Positions 49,078 to 58,628 are shown, numbered from the stretch's first letter. The stretch is 64,000 nt of DNA from Streptomyces rubrogriseus (GCF_027947575.1 NZ_CP116256.1:6200001-6264000), one strand, 5' to 3'. Translations and numbers: made by a program. Notes: generated by a model from the sequence alone, not told the origin.

Positions 49078-49923
49078 ATGATCAATGTGTCCGACCTGCA
49101 CCTACAGCCCGCTCCGAGGTCCCTCATCGTCACGCTCTACGGCGCGTACGGCCGCCGCGCGCCGGGCCCGGTGCCCGTCGCCGAGCTGATCCGGCTGCTG
49201 GCCGCGGTCGGGGTGGACGCGCCCTCCGTGCGTTCGTCGGTGTCCCGGCTGAAACGGCGCGGGCTGCTGCTGCCCGCCCGTACCGCCGGGGGCGCCGCGG
49301 GGTACGAACTCTCCGCCGAGGCCCGCCAGTTGCTCGACGACGGGGACCGGCGCGTCTACGCCACCACGCCCCACGGGGACGAGGGCTGGGTGCTCGCCGT
49401 GTTCTCCGTGCCCGAGTCGGAGCGGCAGAAGCGGCACGTCCTGCGTTCGCGCCTGGCCGGTCTCGGCTTCGGCACCGCGGCGCCCGGCGTGTGGATCGCC
49501 CCGGCCCGGCTGTACGCGGAGACCCGGCACACCCTGGGCCGCCTCGGCCTGGACTCCTACGTGGACTTCTTCCGCGGTGAGCACCTGGGCTTCACGGCGA
49601 CCGCCGAGGCGGTGGCCCGCTGGTGGGACCTGGCCGCGATCGCCAAGGAGCACGAGGCGTTCCTCGACCGCCACGAGCGCGTCCTGCACGCCTGGGAGCG
49701 CCGGGCGGACACCCCGCCCGAGGAGGCCTACCGCGACTACCTCCTCGCCCTGGACTCCTGGCGCCACCTGCCCTACACGGACCCCGGGCTGCCCGCCCGG
49801 CTGCTGCCCGAGGGCTGGCCCGGCACGCGCTCGGCGGCCGTCTTCCGGGCGCTGCACGAGCGGCTGCGCGACGCGGGCGCCCAGTACGCGGCCATGGGAC
49901 CGACTCCGCCTCCCCGGCAGTGA
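49078..49923 (+). CDS. PaaX-family transcriptional regulator
   Basis: 281 residues, starting one base after the CoA ligase stop. N-terminal winged helix (LLAAVGVDAPSVRSSVSRLK, GLLLPARTAGGAAGYELS), then the PaaX middle domain (GWVLAVFSVPESERQKRHVL, GTAAPGVWIAPARL) and C-terminal domain (YRDYLLALDSWRHLPYTDPGLP). PaaX proteins repress aromatic-acid catabolism and release DNA when an aryl-CoA appears. Here the ligand would be the CoA ester made by the neighbouring ligase. Target sites are probably the two 13-mers listed. Confidence 0.92.
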   Translation: MINVSDLHLQPAPRSLIVTLYGAYGRRAPGPVPVAELIRLLAAVGVDAPSVRSSVSRLKRRGLLLPARTAGGAAGYELSAEARQLLDDGDRRVYATTPHGDEGWVLAVFSVPESERQKRHVLRSRLAGLGFGTAAPGVWIAPARLYAETRHTLGRLGLDSYVDFFRGEHLGFTATAEAVARWWDLAAIAKEHEAFLDRHERVLHAWERRADTPPEEAYRDYLLALDSWRHLPYTDPGLPARLLPEGWPGTRSAAVFRALHERLRDAGAQYAAMGPTPPPRQ

Positions 49924-50006
49924 GTCACATCACAGTCCGAGGGCATCAGCGAACCCTCAGCCTCCTCAGACCGTCTTCTCAGGTTTCTCACCTACCGTGC
50001 GGACGC

Positions 50007-50918
50007 ATGAGTCTCGCACGTAACTTGAACCGGGCCCTCACCGTCACCACCGGCCTCCAGGTACGCAGAGCACCCCGGGCGACCAACGGGAGTCCGAAGG
50101 GGAGGCAGGGAAGGAAGTCCGCCGCCGCGCAGCCCGCGGCGCGCCGGGCGGCCCCGTACCGGTGTCCGTCGGCCGGGGAACTGCCCACCGACCGGTTGCT
50201 GCGACGGCCCGTCTTCATCATCTCGTCCATCCGTTCCGGCTCCACCCTGCTGCGCATGATGATGGGCGCCCACCCGCGGCTGCACGCCCCGCACGAACTG
50301 CACGTCGGCAAGCTGGAGGTCGCCTGCACCAACTGGCACTCCGAGCGCGCGATGGGCGAACTCGGCCTGCGGCGCGGCGACCTGGAGCACCTGTTGTGGG
50401 ACCGTGTCCTGCACCGTGAACTCATCAAGTCCGGCAAGGACTTCGTGGTCGAGAAGACACCGGCCAACGCCTACATGTACCAGCGTCTCAAGGACTGCTG
50501 GCCCGACGCCCGCTTCGTCTTCCTGCTGCGCCACCCCGAGTCGATCGCCCGCTCCTGGCACGAGAGCGACCCCGTCAAGCGCCCGCACGACACGGCCGTC
50601 ACGGACGTGCTGCGCTACATGACGGCCGTGGAGGAGGCCCGGTCGGCGGACGCCGACGGCTTCACCGTGCGCTACGAGGACATCACCGGCGACCCCGAGC
50701 GCGAGATGCGCCGCCTGTGCGCGTACCTCGGCGTCGACTACGCGCCCCAGATGCTGAACTACGGCAGGAAGGGCAACGCCGAGCTGGTCAGGGGCCTGGG
50801 CGACTGGCGCGAGAACATCCGCACCGGCACGGTGCAGCCGGGGCGCGAACTGCCCGGCAAGGACGAGGTCCCCGAGCGGCTGCGCCCGATGTGCGCGGCC
50901 TGGGGCTACCCGTCCTGA
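50007..50918 (+). CDS. Sulfotransferase family protein
   Basis: 303 residues from ATG 50007. A basic N-terminal 60 residues is followed by the PAPS-binding loop SSIRSGSTLLRMMMGAHP, ARFVFLLRHPESIARSW with the 3'-phosphate Arg/Ser motif, and FTVRYEDITGDPEREMRRLC. Such enzymes transfer sulfate from PAPS to hydroxyl or amino groups. It sits between the PaaX-type gene and the convergent monooxygenase gene but has no evident role in that pathway. The acceptor is unknown. Confidence 0.88.
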   Translation: MSLARNLNRALTVTTGLQVRRAPRATNGSPKGRQGRKSAAAQPAARRAAPYRCPSAGELPTDRLLRRPVFIISSIRSGSTLLRMMMGAHPRLHAPHELHVGKLEVACTNWHSERAMGELGLRRGDLEHLLWDRVLHRELIKSGKDFVVEKTPANAYMYQRLKDCWPDARFVFLLRHPESIARSWHESDPVKRPHDTAVTDVLRYMTAVEEARSADADGFTVRYEDITGDPEREMRRLCAYLGVDYAPQMLNYGRKGNAELVRGLGDWRENIRTGTVQPGRELPGKDEVPERLRPMCAAWGYPS

Positions 50919-53338
50919 CGCGGGCCGTGCAGCGTGAGCCTCGGCTTGGGGGCGTCGGTGCGTCCGGTGCGCGGCGGGCGGCTGCCCGCCCGGTACGGCG
51001 CGGGCCAGCGGGCGCCCGGTCCGTCGTAGCCCTGTTCGGCGGCGGCGTGCAGCGTCCAGTGCGGGTCGTAGAGGTGGGGGCGGGCCAGCGCGCACAAGTC
51101 GGTGCGTCCGGCCAGGACCAGCGAGTTGACGTCGTCCCAGGAGGAGATCGCGCCGACCGCGATCACCGGGACGCCCGCCTCGTGCCGGATGCGGTCGGCG
51201 TACGGCGTCTGGTACGACCGCCCGAACTCGGGGCGTTCGCCGGTCACGACCTGTCCGGTGGATACGTCGATGGCGTCGGCCCCGTGCGCGGCGAAGGCAC
51301 GGGCGATCTCCACCGCCTCCTCGGCGCTCGTGCCGCCCTCGGCCCAGTCGGTGGCGGAGATCCGTACGGTCATGGGCCGCTCGTCCGGCCACACCTCGCG
51401 CACGGCGTCGAAGACCTCCAGCGGGAAACGCAGCCGACCCTCCAGTGAGCCGCCGTAGGCGTCGGTGCGGTGGTTGGTGAGCGGGGAGAGGAAGCCGGAG
51501 AGCAGGTAGCCGTGGGCGCAGTGCAGTTCGAGCAGGTCGAATCCGGCCCCGGCGGCCCGTTCGGCGGCGGCCCTGAACTGCTCCCGCACGTCCGTCAGTT
51601 GCGCCCGGGACAGCTCGCGCGGGACTTGACCGTCGGGTCGGTACGGCAGCGGGGAGGGTGCCACCAGGGGCCAGTTGCCGTCGGGCAGCGGCTCGTCCAT
51701 GCCCTCCCACATCAGCCGGGTCGAGCCCTTGCGGCCGCTGTGGCCGAGCTGTACGCCGATCGCGGTGCCGGGCGCGCCGTCGTGCACAAAATCGGTGATC
51801 CGCCGCCACGCCTCGCCCTGCCGGCCGGTGTAGAGGCCCGCGCAGCCGGGGGTGATGCGGCCCTCGGCGCTGACGCACACCATCTCGGTCATCACCAGGG
51901 CGGCACCGCCGAGGGCCCGGGCGCCGAGGTGGACCAGGTGGAAGTCGCCGGGGACGCCGTCGGTGGCGGAGTACATGTCCATCGGGGAGACGACGACGCG
52001 GTTGCGCAGGGTCAGCCCGCGCAGCCGGAACGGGGTGAACATCGGGGGCGTGTCCGGCGGGCAACCGAACTCGCGCTCGACGGAGTCGGTGAAGCCGGCG
52101 TCGCGCAGCCGCAGGTTCTCGTGGGTGACCCGGCGGCTGCGGGTGAGCAGGTTGAAGGCGAACTGGCGCGGGGGCTGGGCGAGGTACCGGTCCAGGTCCT
52201 CGAACCACTCCAGGCTGGCCTTGGCCGCCCGCTGGGTGGAGGCGACGACGGGGCGCCGCTCCTCCTCGTAGGCACTGAGCGCCTCCTGGAGGGTGGGCCG
52301 CTCCTCCAGGCAGGCGGCGAGTGCGAGGGCGTCCTCCACGGCGAGCTTGGTGCCGGAGCCGATGGAGAAGTGCGCGGTGTGCGCGGCGTCGCCGAGCAGG
52401 ACGATGTTGCCGTGCGACCAGCGTGCGTTGACGACCGTGCGGAAGGTGGTCCACGCGGACTTGTTGGAGCGCAGCGGGCGGCCGCCGAGCGCGTCGGCGA
52501 AGATCTTGGCGCAGCGGGCGGTGGACTCGGTCTCGTCCAGTTCGTCGAAGCCGGCCGCCCGCCAGACCTCCTCGCGCATCTCGACGATGACGGTGGAGGC
52601 GGCTTCGTTCTGCGGCCCGTAGGGCCTCGTTGAGGGGTGGTGGTCGGGCGACGGGCGGGAGTAGGGGTAGCCGTGCAGTTGCATCACGCCGTGCTCGGTC
52701 TCGGCGATCTCGAAGCGGAACGCGTCGAAGGCGAAGTCGGCGGCGAGCCAGATGTAGCGGCAGCGGTGGGGGGTGAGGTGCGGCCGGAAGACGTCGCGGT
52801 ACGCCTCGCGGGTGGCGCTGTGCACTCCGTCGGCGGCGACGACGAGGTCGTGGGTGCGGGCAAGGCGGTCCGGGGGCGGTGCCTCGGTGCGGAAGCGGAG
52901 CTCCACGCCGAGGTCGCGGCAGCGGTCGTGCAGGATTTCGAGGAGGCGGCGGCGGCCGAGGGCGGCGAAGCGGTGTCCTCCGGAGGTGTGGCGGGTGCCT
53001 CGGTGGACGATGTCGATGTCGTCCCAGCGGACGAAGTGCGCCTTGAGGGCCTCGTAGACGGTCGGGTCGGCGTGTTCGATGCCGCCGAGGGTCTCGTCGG
53101 AGAGGACTACGCCGAAGCCGAAGGTGTCGTCGGGGGCGTTGCGTTCGTAGACGGTGATCTCGCGGGCGGGGTCGAGGCGTTTGAGGAGGGCGGCGGTGTA
53201 GAGGCCGCCGGGGCCGCCGCCGATGATCGCGGCGCGTAGGGGGTGGCTTGTCTTCGCGGGCGAGTGCGGCGTCGTTGTGGCTGGTCGCGCAGTTCCCCGC
53301 GCCCCTGAGGTTGGCATACTCCCCCGCGTTGAGAACAT
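50906..53338 (-). CDS. 2-aminobenzoyl-CoA (or salicylyl-CoA) monooxygenase/reductase fusion
   Basis: 810 residues; the ATG at 53338 follows GGAGGTAGGGAG. Residues about 33-400 are a class A FAD monooxygenase (IIGGGPGGLYTAALL, and VLLGDAAHTAHFSIGSG). Residues about 425-780 are an Old Yellow Enzyme-type flavin reductase (FTPFRLRGLTLRNRVVVSPM, ELHCAHGYLLSGFLSP, YGGSLEGRLRF). This two-flavin architecture is that of 2-aminobenzoyl-CoA monooxygenase/reductase of Azoarcus, which hydroxylates and dearomatises anthraniloyl-CoA; databases often label such proteins salicylyl-CoA 5-hydroxylase. RidA and enoyl-CoA hydratase nearby favour the amino substrate. Starts four bases after the hydratase gene. Overlaps the sulfotransferase 3' end by 13 bases. 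Confidence 0.85.
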   Translation of the reverse strand: MFSTRGSMPTSGARGTARPATTTPHSPAKTSHPLRAAIIGGGPGGLYTAALLKRLDPAREITVYERNAPDDTFGFGVVLSDETLGGIEHADPTVYEALKAHFVRWDDIDIVHRGTRHTSGGHRFAALGRRRLLEILHDRCRDLGVELRFRTEAPPPDRLARTHDLVVAADGVHSATREAYRDVFRPHLTPHRCRYIWLAADFAFDAFRFEIAETEHGVMQLHGYPYSRPSPDHHPSTRPYGPQNEAASTVIVEMREEVWRAAGFDELDETESTARCAKIFADALGGRPLRSNKSAWTTFRTVVNARWSHGNIVLLGDAAHTAHFSIGSGTKLAVEDALALAACLEERPTLQEALSAYEEERRPVVASTQRAAKASLEWFEDLDRYLAQPPRQFAFNLLTRSRRVTHENLRLRDAGFTDSVEREFGCPPDTPPMFTPFRLRGLTLRNRVVVSPMDMYSATDGVPGDFHLVHLGARALGGAALVMTEMVCVSAEGRITPGCAGLYTGRQGEAWRRITDFVHDGAPGTAIGVQLGHSGRKGSTRLMWEGMDEPLPDGNWPLVAPSPLPYRPDGQVPRELSRAQLTDVREQFRAAAERAAGAGFDLLELHCAHGYLLSGFLSPLTNHRTDAYGGSLEGRLRFPLEVFDAVREVWPDERPMTVRISATDWAEGGTSAEEAVEIARAFAAHGADAIDVSTGQVVTGERPEFGRSYQTPYADRIRHEAGVPVIAVGAISSWDDVNSLVLAGRTDLCALARPHLYDPHWTLHAAAEQGYDGPGARWPAPYRAGSRPPRTGRTDAPKPRLTLHGPRQDG

Positions 53339-53342
53339 CTCC

Positions 53343-54170
53343 CTACCTCCCTTGCCACTTCGGGGGGCGTTTTTCCGTGAAGGACGCGTGGAATTCGGCG
53401 TAGTCCTCGCCCGTCATCAGGAGGGCCTGGGTCGACGCGTCCAGTTCCACCGCGGCCGCCAGCGGCATGTCCAGCTCGGCCGTGAGGAGGGCCTTGGTCT
53501 GGGCGTGGGCCAGGGCCGGGCCGTCGGCGAGGCGGCGGGCGAGGGTGTGGGCGGCCTCGTCGGCGCGGCCCTCCTCGGTCAGCTCGCTGATCAGGCCGAT
53601 CCGCTCGGCCTCGGGTGCGCGGACCGTGTCGCCGAGCATCAGCAGCCGGGTGGCGTGGCCGAGGCCGACGACCCGGGGCAGCAGGTAGGCGGCGCCCATG
53701 TCGCCGCCGGAGAGGCCGACGCGGGTGAAGAGGAAGGCGAAGCGGGCGGACGGGTCGGCGACGCGGAAGTCGGCGGCCAGGGCGAGGACCGCGCCCGCTC
53801 CGGCGGCGACCCCGTGCAGGGCGGCGATCACCGGGAACGGGCACTCCCGTACCGCCCGCACCACCTGGCCGGTCATCCGGTTGAAGTCCAGCAGCCGGGC
53901 GGTGTCCATGGACAGGGTGGCGCCGATGATCTCGTCCACGTCGCCGCCGGAGCAGAAGCCGCGCCCCTCGCCGGCCAGGACCAGCGCCCGTACGGACCGC
54001 TCGCGGGACAGCTCGGCGAGCAGGTCGCGCAGGTCGGCGTAGGCCTCGAAGGTGAGGGCGTTGAGCTTGTCGGGGCGGGCGAGGGTGACGGTCGCGACGC
54101 CGTCGGTGATCTCGACGCGCAGGTGCCGCCAGTCGGGGGTGGGGGCGGCGGAGCCGGTGAAGGGACTCAT
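53343..54170 (-). CDS. Enoyl-CoA hydratase of the aryl-CoA cluster
   Basis: 275 residues from ATG 54170. Crotonase fold: ATVTLARPDKLNALTFEAY, oxyanion segment LVLAGEGRGFCSGGDVDEII, HGVAAGAGAVLALAADFRVA, and the C-terminal YAEFHASFTEKRPPKWQG. It would hydrate an unsaturated CoA intermediate after dearomatisation. First gene of a two-gene operon with the monooxygenase/reductase; a 13-mer operator candidate lies 26 bases upstream. Confidence 0.92.
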   Translation of the reverse strand: MSPFTGSAAPTPDWRHLRVEITDGVATVTLARPDKLNALTFEAYADLRDLLAELSRERSVRALVLAGEGRGFCSGGDVDEIIGATLSMDTARLLDFNRMTGQVVRAVRECPFPVIAALHGVAAGAGAVLALAADFRVADPSARFAFLFTRVGLSGGDMGAAYLLPRVVGLGHATRLLMLGDTVRAPEAERIGLISELTEEGRADEAAHTLARRLADGPALAHAQTKALLTAELDMPLAAAVELDASTQALLMTGEDYAEFHASFTEKRPPKWQGR

Positions 54171-54195
54171 GACACTCGAAGTTATCACCCTTCTG

Positions 54196-54208
54196 TGACT
54201 GTCGTCAC
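54196..54208. promoter_or_regulatory. Candidate operator of the aryl-CoA regulon, copy 2
   Basis: TGACTGTCGTCAC is identical to the copy at 47319-47331 and lies 26 bases upstream of the enoyl-CoA hydratase start, so both transcription units of the pathway carry it. Confidence 0.6.
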
Positions 54209-54346
54209 GGGTGCGCGATACACCGTCCGTGTCGAGGGCCGAAGGTCCCGGAGGGTGCCCGTCGAACGGCTCTGCCGGGCGGCGCCGTACCATTCATAAG
54301 GTTGAAAGCAGGACAGGACTCCCCTGCTCCACGAAACGGACCTGCC

Positions 54347-54787
54347 GTGCACGATCACTTCCCCGCACCCGCCTCCTGGCGCATCGCGCTGCCGCACTCC
54401 GCCGCGGCGGTGCCGGTGGCGCGTGCCCTGGTGCGCAGCGCCCTGGCCGAGCTGGAGCACACGGCCGACGGGGACACCGCCGAGCTGCTCACGGCGGAGC
54501 TGGTCGCCAACGCGGTGGAGCACACCCCGGTCGGCCCGACCGCGATCGAGCTGGTGGTGGAGCTGATGCCGACCGGCTGCCAGGTGGAGGTCCACGACCC
54601 CGACCCGTCGCCGCCGGCCGACCTCACCCGGCCGGACGTGGAGCCGCCCGACCCGTGGCGCGAGGACGGGCGCGGCCTGCTGCTGATCCGCGCCCTCAGC
54701 TCGTCCTGCGGTCACCGGCCCACCCGGTCGGGCAAGGCGGTCTGGTTCAGGCTTCCTGCGGTACCCGCTCAGCGTCGTCCGCGCTGA
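54347..54787 (+). CDS. RsbW-like ATP-binding (HATPase_c) protein
   Basis: 146 residues if GTG 54347 is used; an in-frame TTG at 54302 would add 15 residues, and neither start has a clear ribosome site. GHKL ATPase motifs are seen: N-box ELLTAELVANAVEHT, G1 VEVHDPDP, G2 EDGRGLLLIRAL. Such small stand-alone ATPases act as anti-sigma-factor kinases or related switches and are very numerous in Streptomyces. The partner is unknown. Its 3' end overlaps the convergent permease gene by 41 bases. Confidence 0.82.
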   Translation: MHDHFPAPASWRIALPHSAAAVPVARALVRSALAELEHTADGDTAELLTAELVANAVEHTPVGPTAIELVVELMPTGCQVEVHDPDPSPPADLTRPDVEPPDPWREDGRGLLLIRALSSSCGHRPTRSGKAVWFRLPAVPAQRRPR

Positions 54788-56186
54788 CGGCGGTCCGGGC
54801 GAGGCGGGAGTGCCGGCGCCCGTAGGCGCTGTAGACCAGCAGTCCCACCGCGAGGAACACCGCGAACTGGAGCCAGGTGGCACCGCCCGTCTCGTACATC
54901 AGGTACAGGCAGAAGCCGACCCCGAGCAGCGGCGTCGCCGGGTAGAGGGGCACGCGGAAGGTGCGGGCGAGGCCCGGTTCGCGGCGCCGCAGGGTGATCA
55001 CCGAGACGTTGACGGCGGCCATGGTGGCGAGGGTGCCGATGGTGCACAGGTTGACCACCGCGTCGAGCGGCGCGAAGGCCGCGGGGAGGGCGAAGACCAC
55101 GCCGACGATCAGGGTGCCGGCGACCGGGGTCGCGGTGCGCGGGGAGACCTTCTCGAAGACCCGGGGGATCAGTCCGTCCCGGGACATCGACATCAGGATG
55201 CGGGTCTGGCCGTACATCACGGCGAGCACCACGGAGGCGATGGCGACGACCGCGCCGAAGGCGACCACGCCGCCGCCGATCGCCGAGCCGGTGACCCGGT
55301 CGACGACGTAGGAGAGCGCGGCGGGCCGGTTCCCCACCTGGTCGCCGCCCACCGCGCCGATCGCGGCGACGGCGACCGCGCAGTAGAGGAGGGTGACCAG
55401 GCCGATGCAGACCAGGATCGCGACCGGGATGTCCCGGCGCGGGTTCTTGGCCTCCTCGCCGGCCGTGGTGATCGCGTCGAAGCCGATGTAGGAGAAGAAG
55501 GCGGCGGTGGTGCCGGCGCCGATGCCGCCGAGGCCGGCCGGCGAGAAGGGGGTGAGGTTGCCGTCCTGGAAGGCGTAGAAGCCGATGGCGCAGAAGGCGA
55601 GCAGCACGGCCAGCTTGAGGACGGCCATGGCGGCCGTGGCGCGGGCGCTGTCCCGTACGCCGCGCACCAGCAGGACCGAGGCCAGGGCGATGACCACCAC
55701 CGCCGGCAGGTTGACCGCGCCGCCGTCGCCGGGGCCCGCGGAGAGGGCGTGCGGGAGCTGGAGGCCGAGGACGCTGTCGAGCAGCTCGTTGACGTACTGG
55801 CTCCAGCCGACCGCGACCGCCGAGACCGACACGCCGTACTCCAGGAGCAGGCACCAGCCGACGAGGAAGGCGGTCCGCTCGCCGAGCCCGGCGTAGGCGA
55901 AGGAGTACGAGGAGCCGGAGACCGGGATCGCGCCGCCCAGCTCGGCGAAGGCGAACGCGGTGAACACGCAGGTGATCGCGGCCAGGACGAAGGAGACGAC
56001 GACGGCCGGGCCGGCCTCGGCGACGGAGTCGGACAGGCCGACGAAGATGCCGGTGCCGACGATCGCGCCGACGCCGAAGCAGACGAGCTGGAGCAGCCCC
56101 ATCGTGCGCTTCAGGCCGTGGCCTTCGCGGTCGGCGCCGGATTCGGCGACGAGGAGGTGGGGGGACTTGACGCGGGAAGCGGGCAT
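54747..56186 (-). CDS. Amino acid permease (APC family, cationic amino acid type)
   Basis: 479 residues, 12 or more membrane helices. The APC signature VCFGVGAIVGTGIFVGLSDS opens the first helix; SYIGFDAITTAGEEAKNPRR is the helix 6 region typical of CAT-type transporters for cationic amino acids. It lies 128 bases downstream of ornithine carbamoyltransferase in the same direction, so it probably takes up arginine or exchanges it for ornithine (inference). Confidence 0.9.
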   Translation of the reverse strand: MPASRVKSPHLLVAESGADREGHGLKRTMGLLQLVCFGVGAIVGTGIFVGLSDSVAEAGPAVVVSFVLAAITCVFTAFAFAELGGAIPVSGSSYSFAYAGLGERTAFLVGWCLLLEYGVSVSAVAVGWSQYVNELLDSVLGLQLPHALSAGPGDGGAVNLPAVVVIALASVLLVRGVRDSARATAAMAVLKLAVLLAFCAIGFYAFQDGNLTPFSPAGLGGIGAGTTAAFFSYIGFDAITTAGEEAKNPRRDIPVAILVCIGLVTLLYCAVAVAAIGAVGGDQVGNRPAALSYVVDRVTGSAIGGGVVAFGAVVAIASVVLAVMYGQTRILMSMSRDGLIPRVFEKVSPRTATPVAGTLIVGVVFALPAAFAPLDAVVNLCTIGTLATMAAVNVSVITLRRREPGLARTFRVPLYPATPLLGVGFCLYLMYETGGATWLQFAVFLAVGLLVYSAYGRRHSRLARTAVSADDAERVPQEA

Positions 56187-56314
56187 TGCGGGTGGTGCTC
56201 GTTTCTGGTGGTGCGGGGGGCGCGACGGTGGTCGCGGCCGACGGCACCGGAAGGGGTGGCTCCGGAGCCGCCGGTCAGCATAGGGCCTGGTGGGGGAAGG
56301 GCGGCGGGGAAGAG

Positions 56315-57322
56315 TCAGGCGAGGGTGGCGACGAGTACGGCCTTGATGGTGTGCAGGCGGTTCTCCGCCTCGTCGAAGACCACCGAGTGCTCCGACTCGA
56401 AGACCTCGTCGGTGACCTCCAGGGAGTCCAGCCCGTGGGCCTCGAAGATCTCCTGGCCCACCTTGGTGCCCAGGTCGTGGAAGGCGGGCAGGCAGTGCAG
56501 GAACTTGACGTCCGGGTTGCCGGTGGCGCGCAGCACGTCCATGGTCACGGCGTAGGGCGCGAGGGCCTTGATCCGCTCCGCCCAGACCTCCTTGGGCTCG
56601 CCCATGGAGACCCAGACGTCCGTGACGACGAACCCGGCGCCCCGCACCCCCTCGGCCACGTCCTCGGTGAGGGTGATGCGGGCCCCGCTGGTGGCGGCGA
56701 GCCGGTGCGCCCGGTCGACGACCTCCTGGGCGGGCCAGTAGGACTTCGGGGCGACGATGCGCACGTCCATGCCGAGCAGGGCGCCGGTGACCAGGTAGGA
56801 GTTGCCCATGTTGAAGCGGGCGTCGCCGAGGTAGGCGAAGGTGGTCTCCCGCAGGAGGCGGTCGCCGTGCTCGGTCATCGTGAGCACGTCGGCGAGCATC
56901 TGGGTGGGGTGCCAGTCGTCGGTCAGGCCGTTGTAGACGGGTACGCCCGCGAAGGCCGCCAGTTCCTCGACCTTGGTCTGGCTGTCGCCGCGGTACTCGA
57001 TACCGTCGAACATGCGGCCGAGGACGCGGGCGGTGTCCTTCACGGACTCCTTGTGGCCGATCTGCGACCCGGCCGGGTCGAGGTACGTCGTGGACGCGCC
57101 CTGGTCGGCGGCGGCGACCTCGAACGCGCAGCGGGTGCGCGTCGAGGTCTTCTCGAAGATCAGCGCGATGTTCTTGCCCTGGAGGTACCGCGTCTCCGTC
57201 CCGGCCCGCTTCGCGGCCTTCAGTTCCGCGGCCAGCTCGATCAGGCCGCGGAACTCCTCCTCGGTGAAGTCCAGCTCCTTGAGGAAGTGGCGGCCGGCGA
57301 GGGCGGTCGGGACTGTCGCCAT
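56315..57322 (-). CDS. argF: Ornithine carbamoyltransferase
   Basis: 335 residues from ATG 57322 (GGAG upstream); an upstream in-frame Met at 57418 would start inside the ArcA stop region and is rejected. Carbamoyl phosphate site STRTR ([12 protein letters not shown]), ornithine side [24 protein letters not shown]. Anabolically it makes citrulline; placed after ArcA it more likely runs in the catabolic direction, giving ornithine and carbamoyl phosphate (arcB role). No carbamate kinase gene is in the window. Confidence 0.93.
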   Translation of the reverse strand: MATVPTALAGRHFLKELDFTEEEFRGLIELAAELKAAKRAGTETRYLQGKNIALIFEKTSTRTRCAFEVAAADQGASTTYLDPAGSQIGHKESVKDTARVLGRMFDGIEYRGDSQTKVEELAAFAGVPVYNGLTDDWHPTQMLADVLTMTEHGDRLLRETTFAYLGDARFNMGNSYLVTGALLGMDVRIVAPKSYWPAQEVVDRAHRLAATSGARITLTEDVAEGVRGAGFVVTDVWVSMGEPKEVWAERIKALAPYAVTMDVLRATGNPDVKFLHCLPAFHDLGTKVGQEIFEAHGLDSLEVTDEVFESEHSVVFDEAENRLHTIKAVLVATLA

Positions 57323-57365
57323 GGGGGCGCTCCAGAGGTGCAGGTCGGGGACTGACTTCTGGAAG

Positions 57366-57410
57366 TCTATACGAACTTCTGAATTTCTATACAGAGCCGA
57401 GTCCCTATAC
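57366..57410 (-). promoter_or_regulatory. Repeated CTATAC motifs before ornithine carbamoyltransferase
   Basis: CTATAC occurs at 57367-57372, 57387-57392 and 57405-57410, about two helical turns apart, the last overlapping the ArcA stop. On the minus strand one copy reads TGTATAGAAATTCA, like an ARG box for ArgR. The local AT content is high for this genome. Confidence 0.5.
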
Positions 57411-58628
57411 GGGCTCACGCTCCACCGGGCAGCTCATGCAGCGCGGGCCGCCCCGGCCCCGGCCCAGTTCGCTGCCCGGGATCTCGATCACCTCGATGCC
57501 CTGTTTGCGCAGGTGGGTGTTGGTGGTGGCGTTGCGTTCGTAGGCGACGACGACGCCCGGCTCGACGGCCAGCACGTTGCAGCCGTCGTCCCACTGCTCG
57601 CGCTCGGCCGCGTGCACGTCCTGGGTGGCGGTCAGGACCCGGATCTCGCCGAGGCCGAGGGCGGCGGCCATCGCGCGGTGCATGTGCTCCGGGGGGTGGT
57701 CGGTGACCTTCAGGTCCTTCTCCCCGGCGCCCGGCTCGATCGTGTAGGAGCGGAGCATGCCGAGCCCGGCGTACTGGGTGAAGGTGTCGCCGTCGACCAT
57801 CGTCATCACCGTGTCCAGGTGCATGAAGGCGCGCCGCTTCGGCATGTCGAGGGCCACGATGGTCCGGGCGGACCCGGCGGCGAACAGCTTGTGGGCGAGC
57901 ATCTCGACGGCCTGGGGCGTGGTGCGCTCGCTCATGCCGATGAGCACGGCGCCGTTGCCGATGACCAGGACGTCGCCGCCCTCGATGGTGGAGGGGTAGT
58001 CGGCCTGCCCCTCGGACCAGAGGTGGAAGGTCTCGTCGCGGAACAGCGGGTGGTGGCGGTAGATCGCCTCGAAGTGGACCGTCTCGCGCTGCCGGGCCGG
58101 CCAGCGCATGGCGTTGATGGAGACCCCGTCGTAGATCCAGGCCGAGGTGTCCCGGGTGAAGAGGTGGTTGGGCAGCGGGCCGAGCAGGAAGTCGTCCAGC
58201 TCCATGGCGTGGAAGCGCACGGAGGTCGGCTCCGGGTGCGCGTCCAGGAACTCCCGCTTGGTCATGCCGCCGACCAGCCACTCGGCCAGCTCGTGGGCGG
58301 GCAGGGTCTCGAAGGCGGCCCGGAGGTGGTCCGTGGCCAGCACTCCGTACTCCTTCTCGTCGAAGACCCGGTCCAGGACGAGCCGCCGCGCGGCCGGCAC
58401 GTCCAGGGTCTCGGTGAGCAGGTCGCCGAAGAGGTGCACCGCCACCCCGCGGTCGCGGAGCACGTCGGCGAACCCGTCGTGCTCGGCGCGCGCCCGGCGC
58501 ACCCACAGCACGTCGTCGAAGAGAAGGGCGTCCTTGTTGCTGGGGGTGAGCCTTTTGAGCTCGAGATCCGGCCGGTGCAGGATGACGCGGGTGAGCCGCC
58601 CGGCTTCGGAGTCGACTTGGAATCCCAT
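57405..58628 (-). CDS. arcA: Arginine deiminase
   Basis: 407 residues from ATG 58628 (GGATGGAG upstream); the frame is open 20 codons further upstream without support. Guanidino-modifying enzyme fold: [72 protein letters not shown], and catalytic Cys397 in [13 protein letters not shown]. It converts arginine to citrulline and ammonia. The next gene supplies ornithine carbamoyltransferase and then a permease, giving most of an arginine deiminase pathway for ATP, nitrogen or pH homeostasis. Confidence 0.96.
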   Translation of the reverse strand: MGFQVDSEAGRLTRVILHRPDLELKRLTPSNKDALLFDDVLWVRRARAEHDGFADVLRDRGVAVHLFGDLLTETLDVPAARRLVLDRVFDEKEYGVLATDHLRAAFETLPAHELAEWLVGGMTKREFLDAHPEPTSVRFHAMELDDFLLGPLPNHLFTRDTSAWIYDGVSINAMRWPARQRETVHFEAIYRHHPLFRDETFHLWSEGQADYPSTIEGGDVLVIGNGAVLIGMSERTTPQAVEMLAHKLFAAGSARTIVALDMPKRRAFMHLDTVMTMVDGDTFTQYAGLGMLRSYTIEPGAGEKDLKVTDHPPEHMHRAMAAALGLGEIRVLTATQDVHAAEREQWDDGCNVLAVEPGVVVAYERNATTNTHLRKQGIEVIEIPGSELGRGRGGPRCMSCPVEREPV

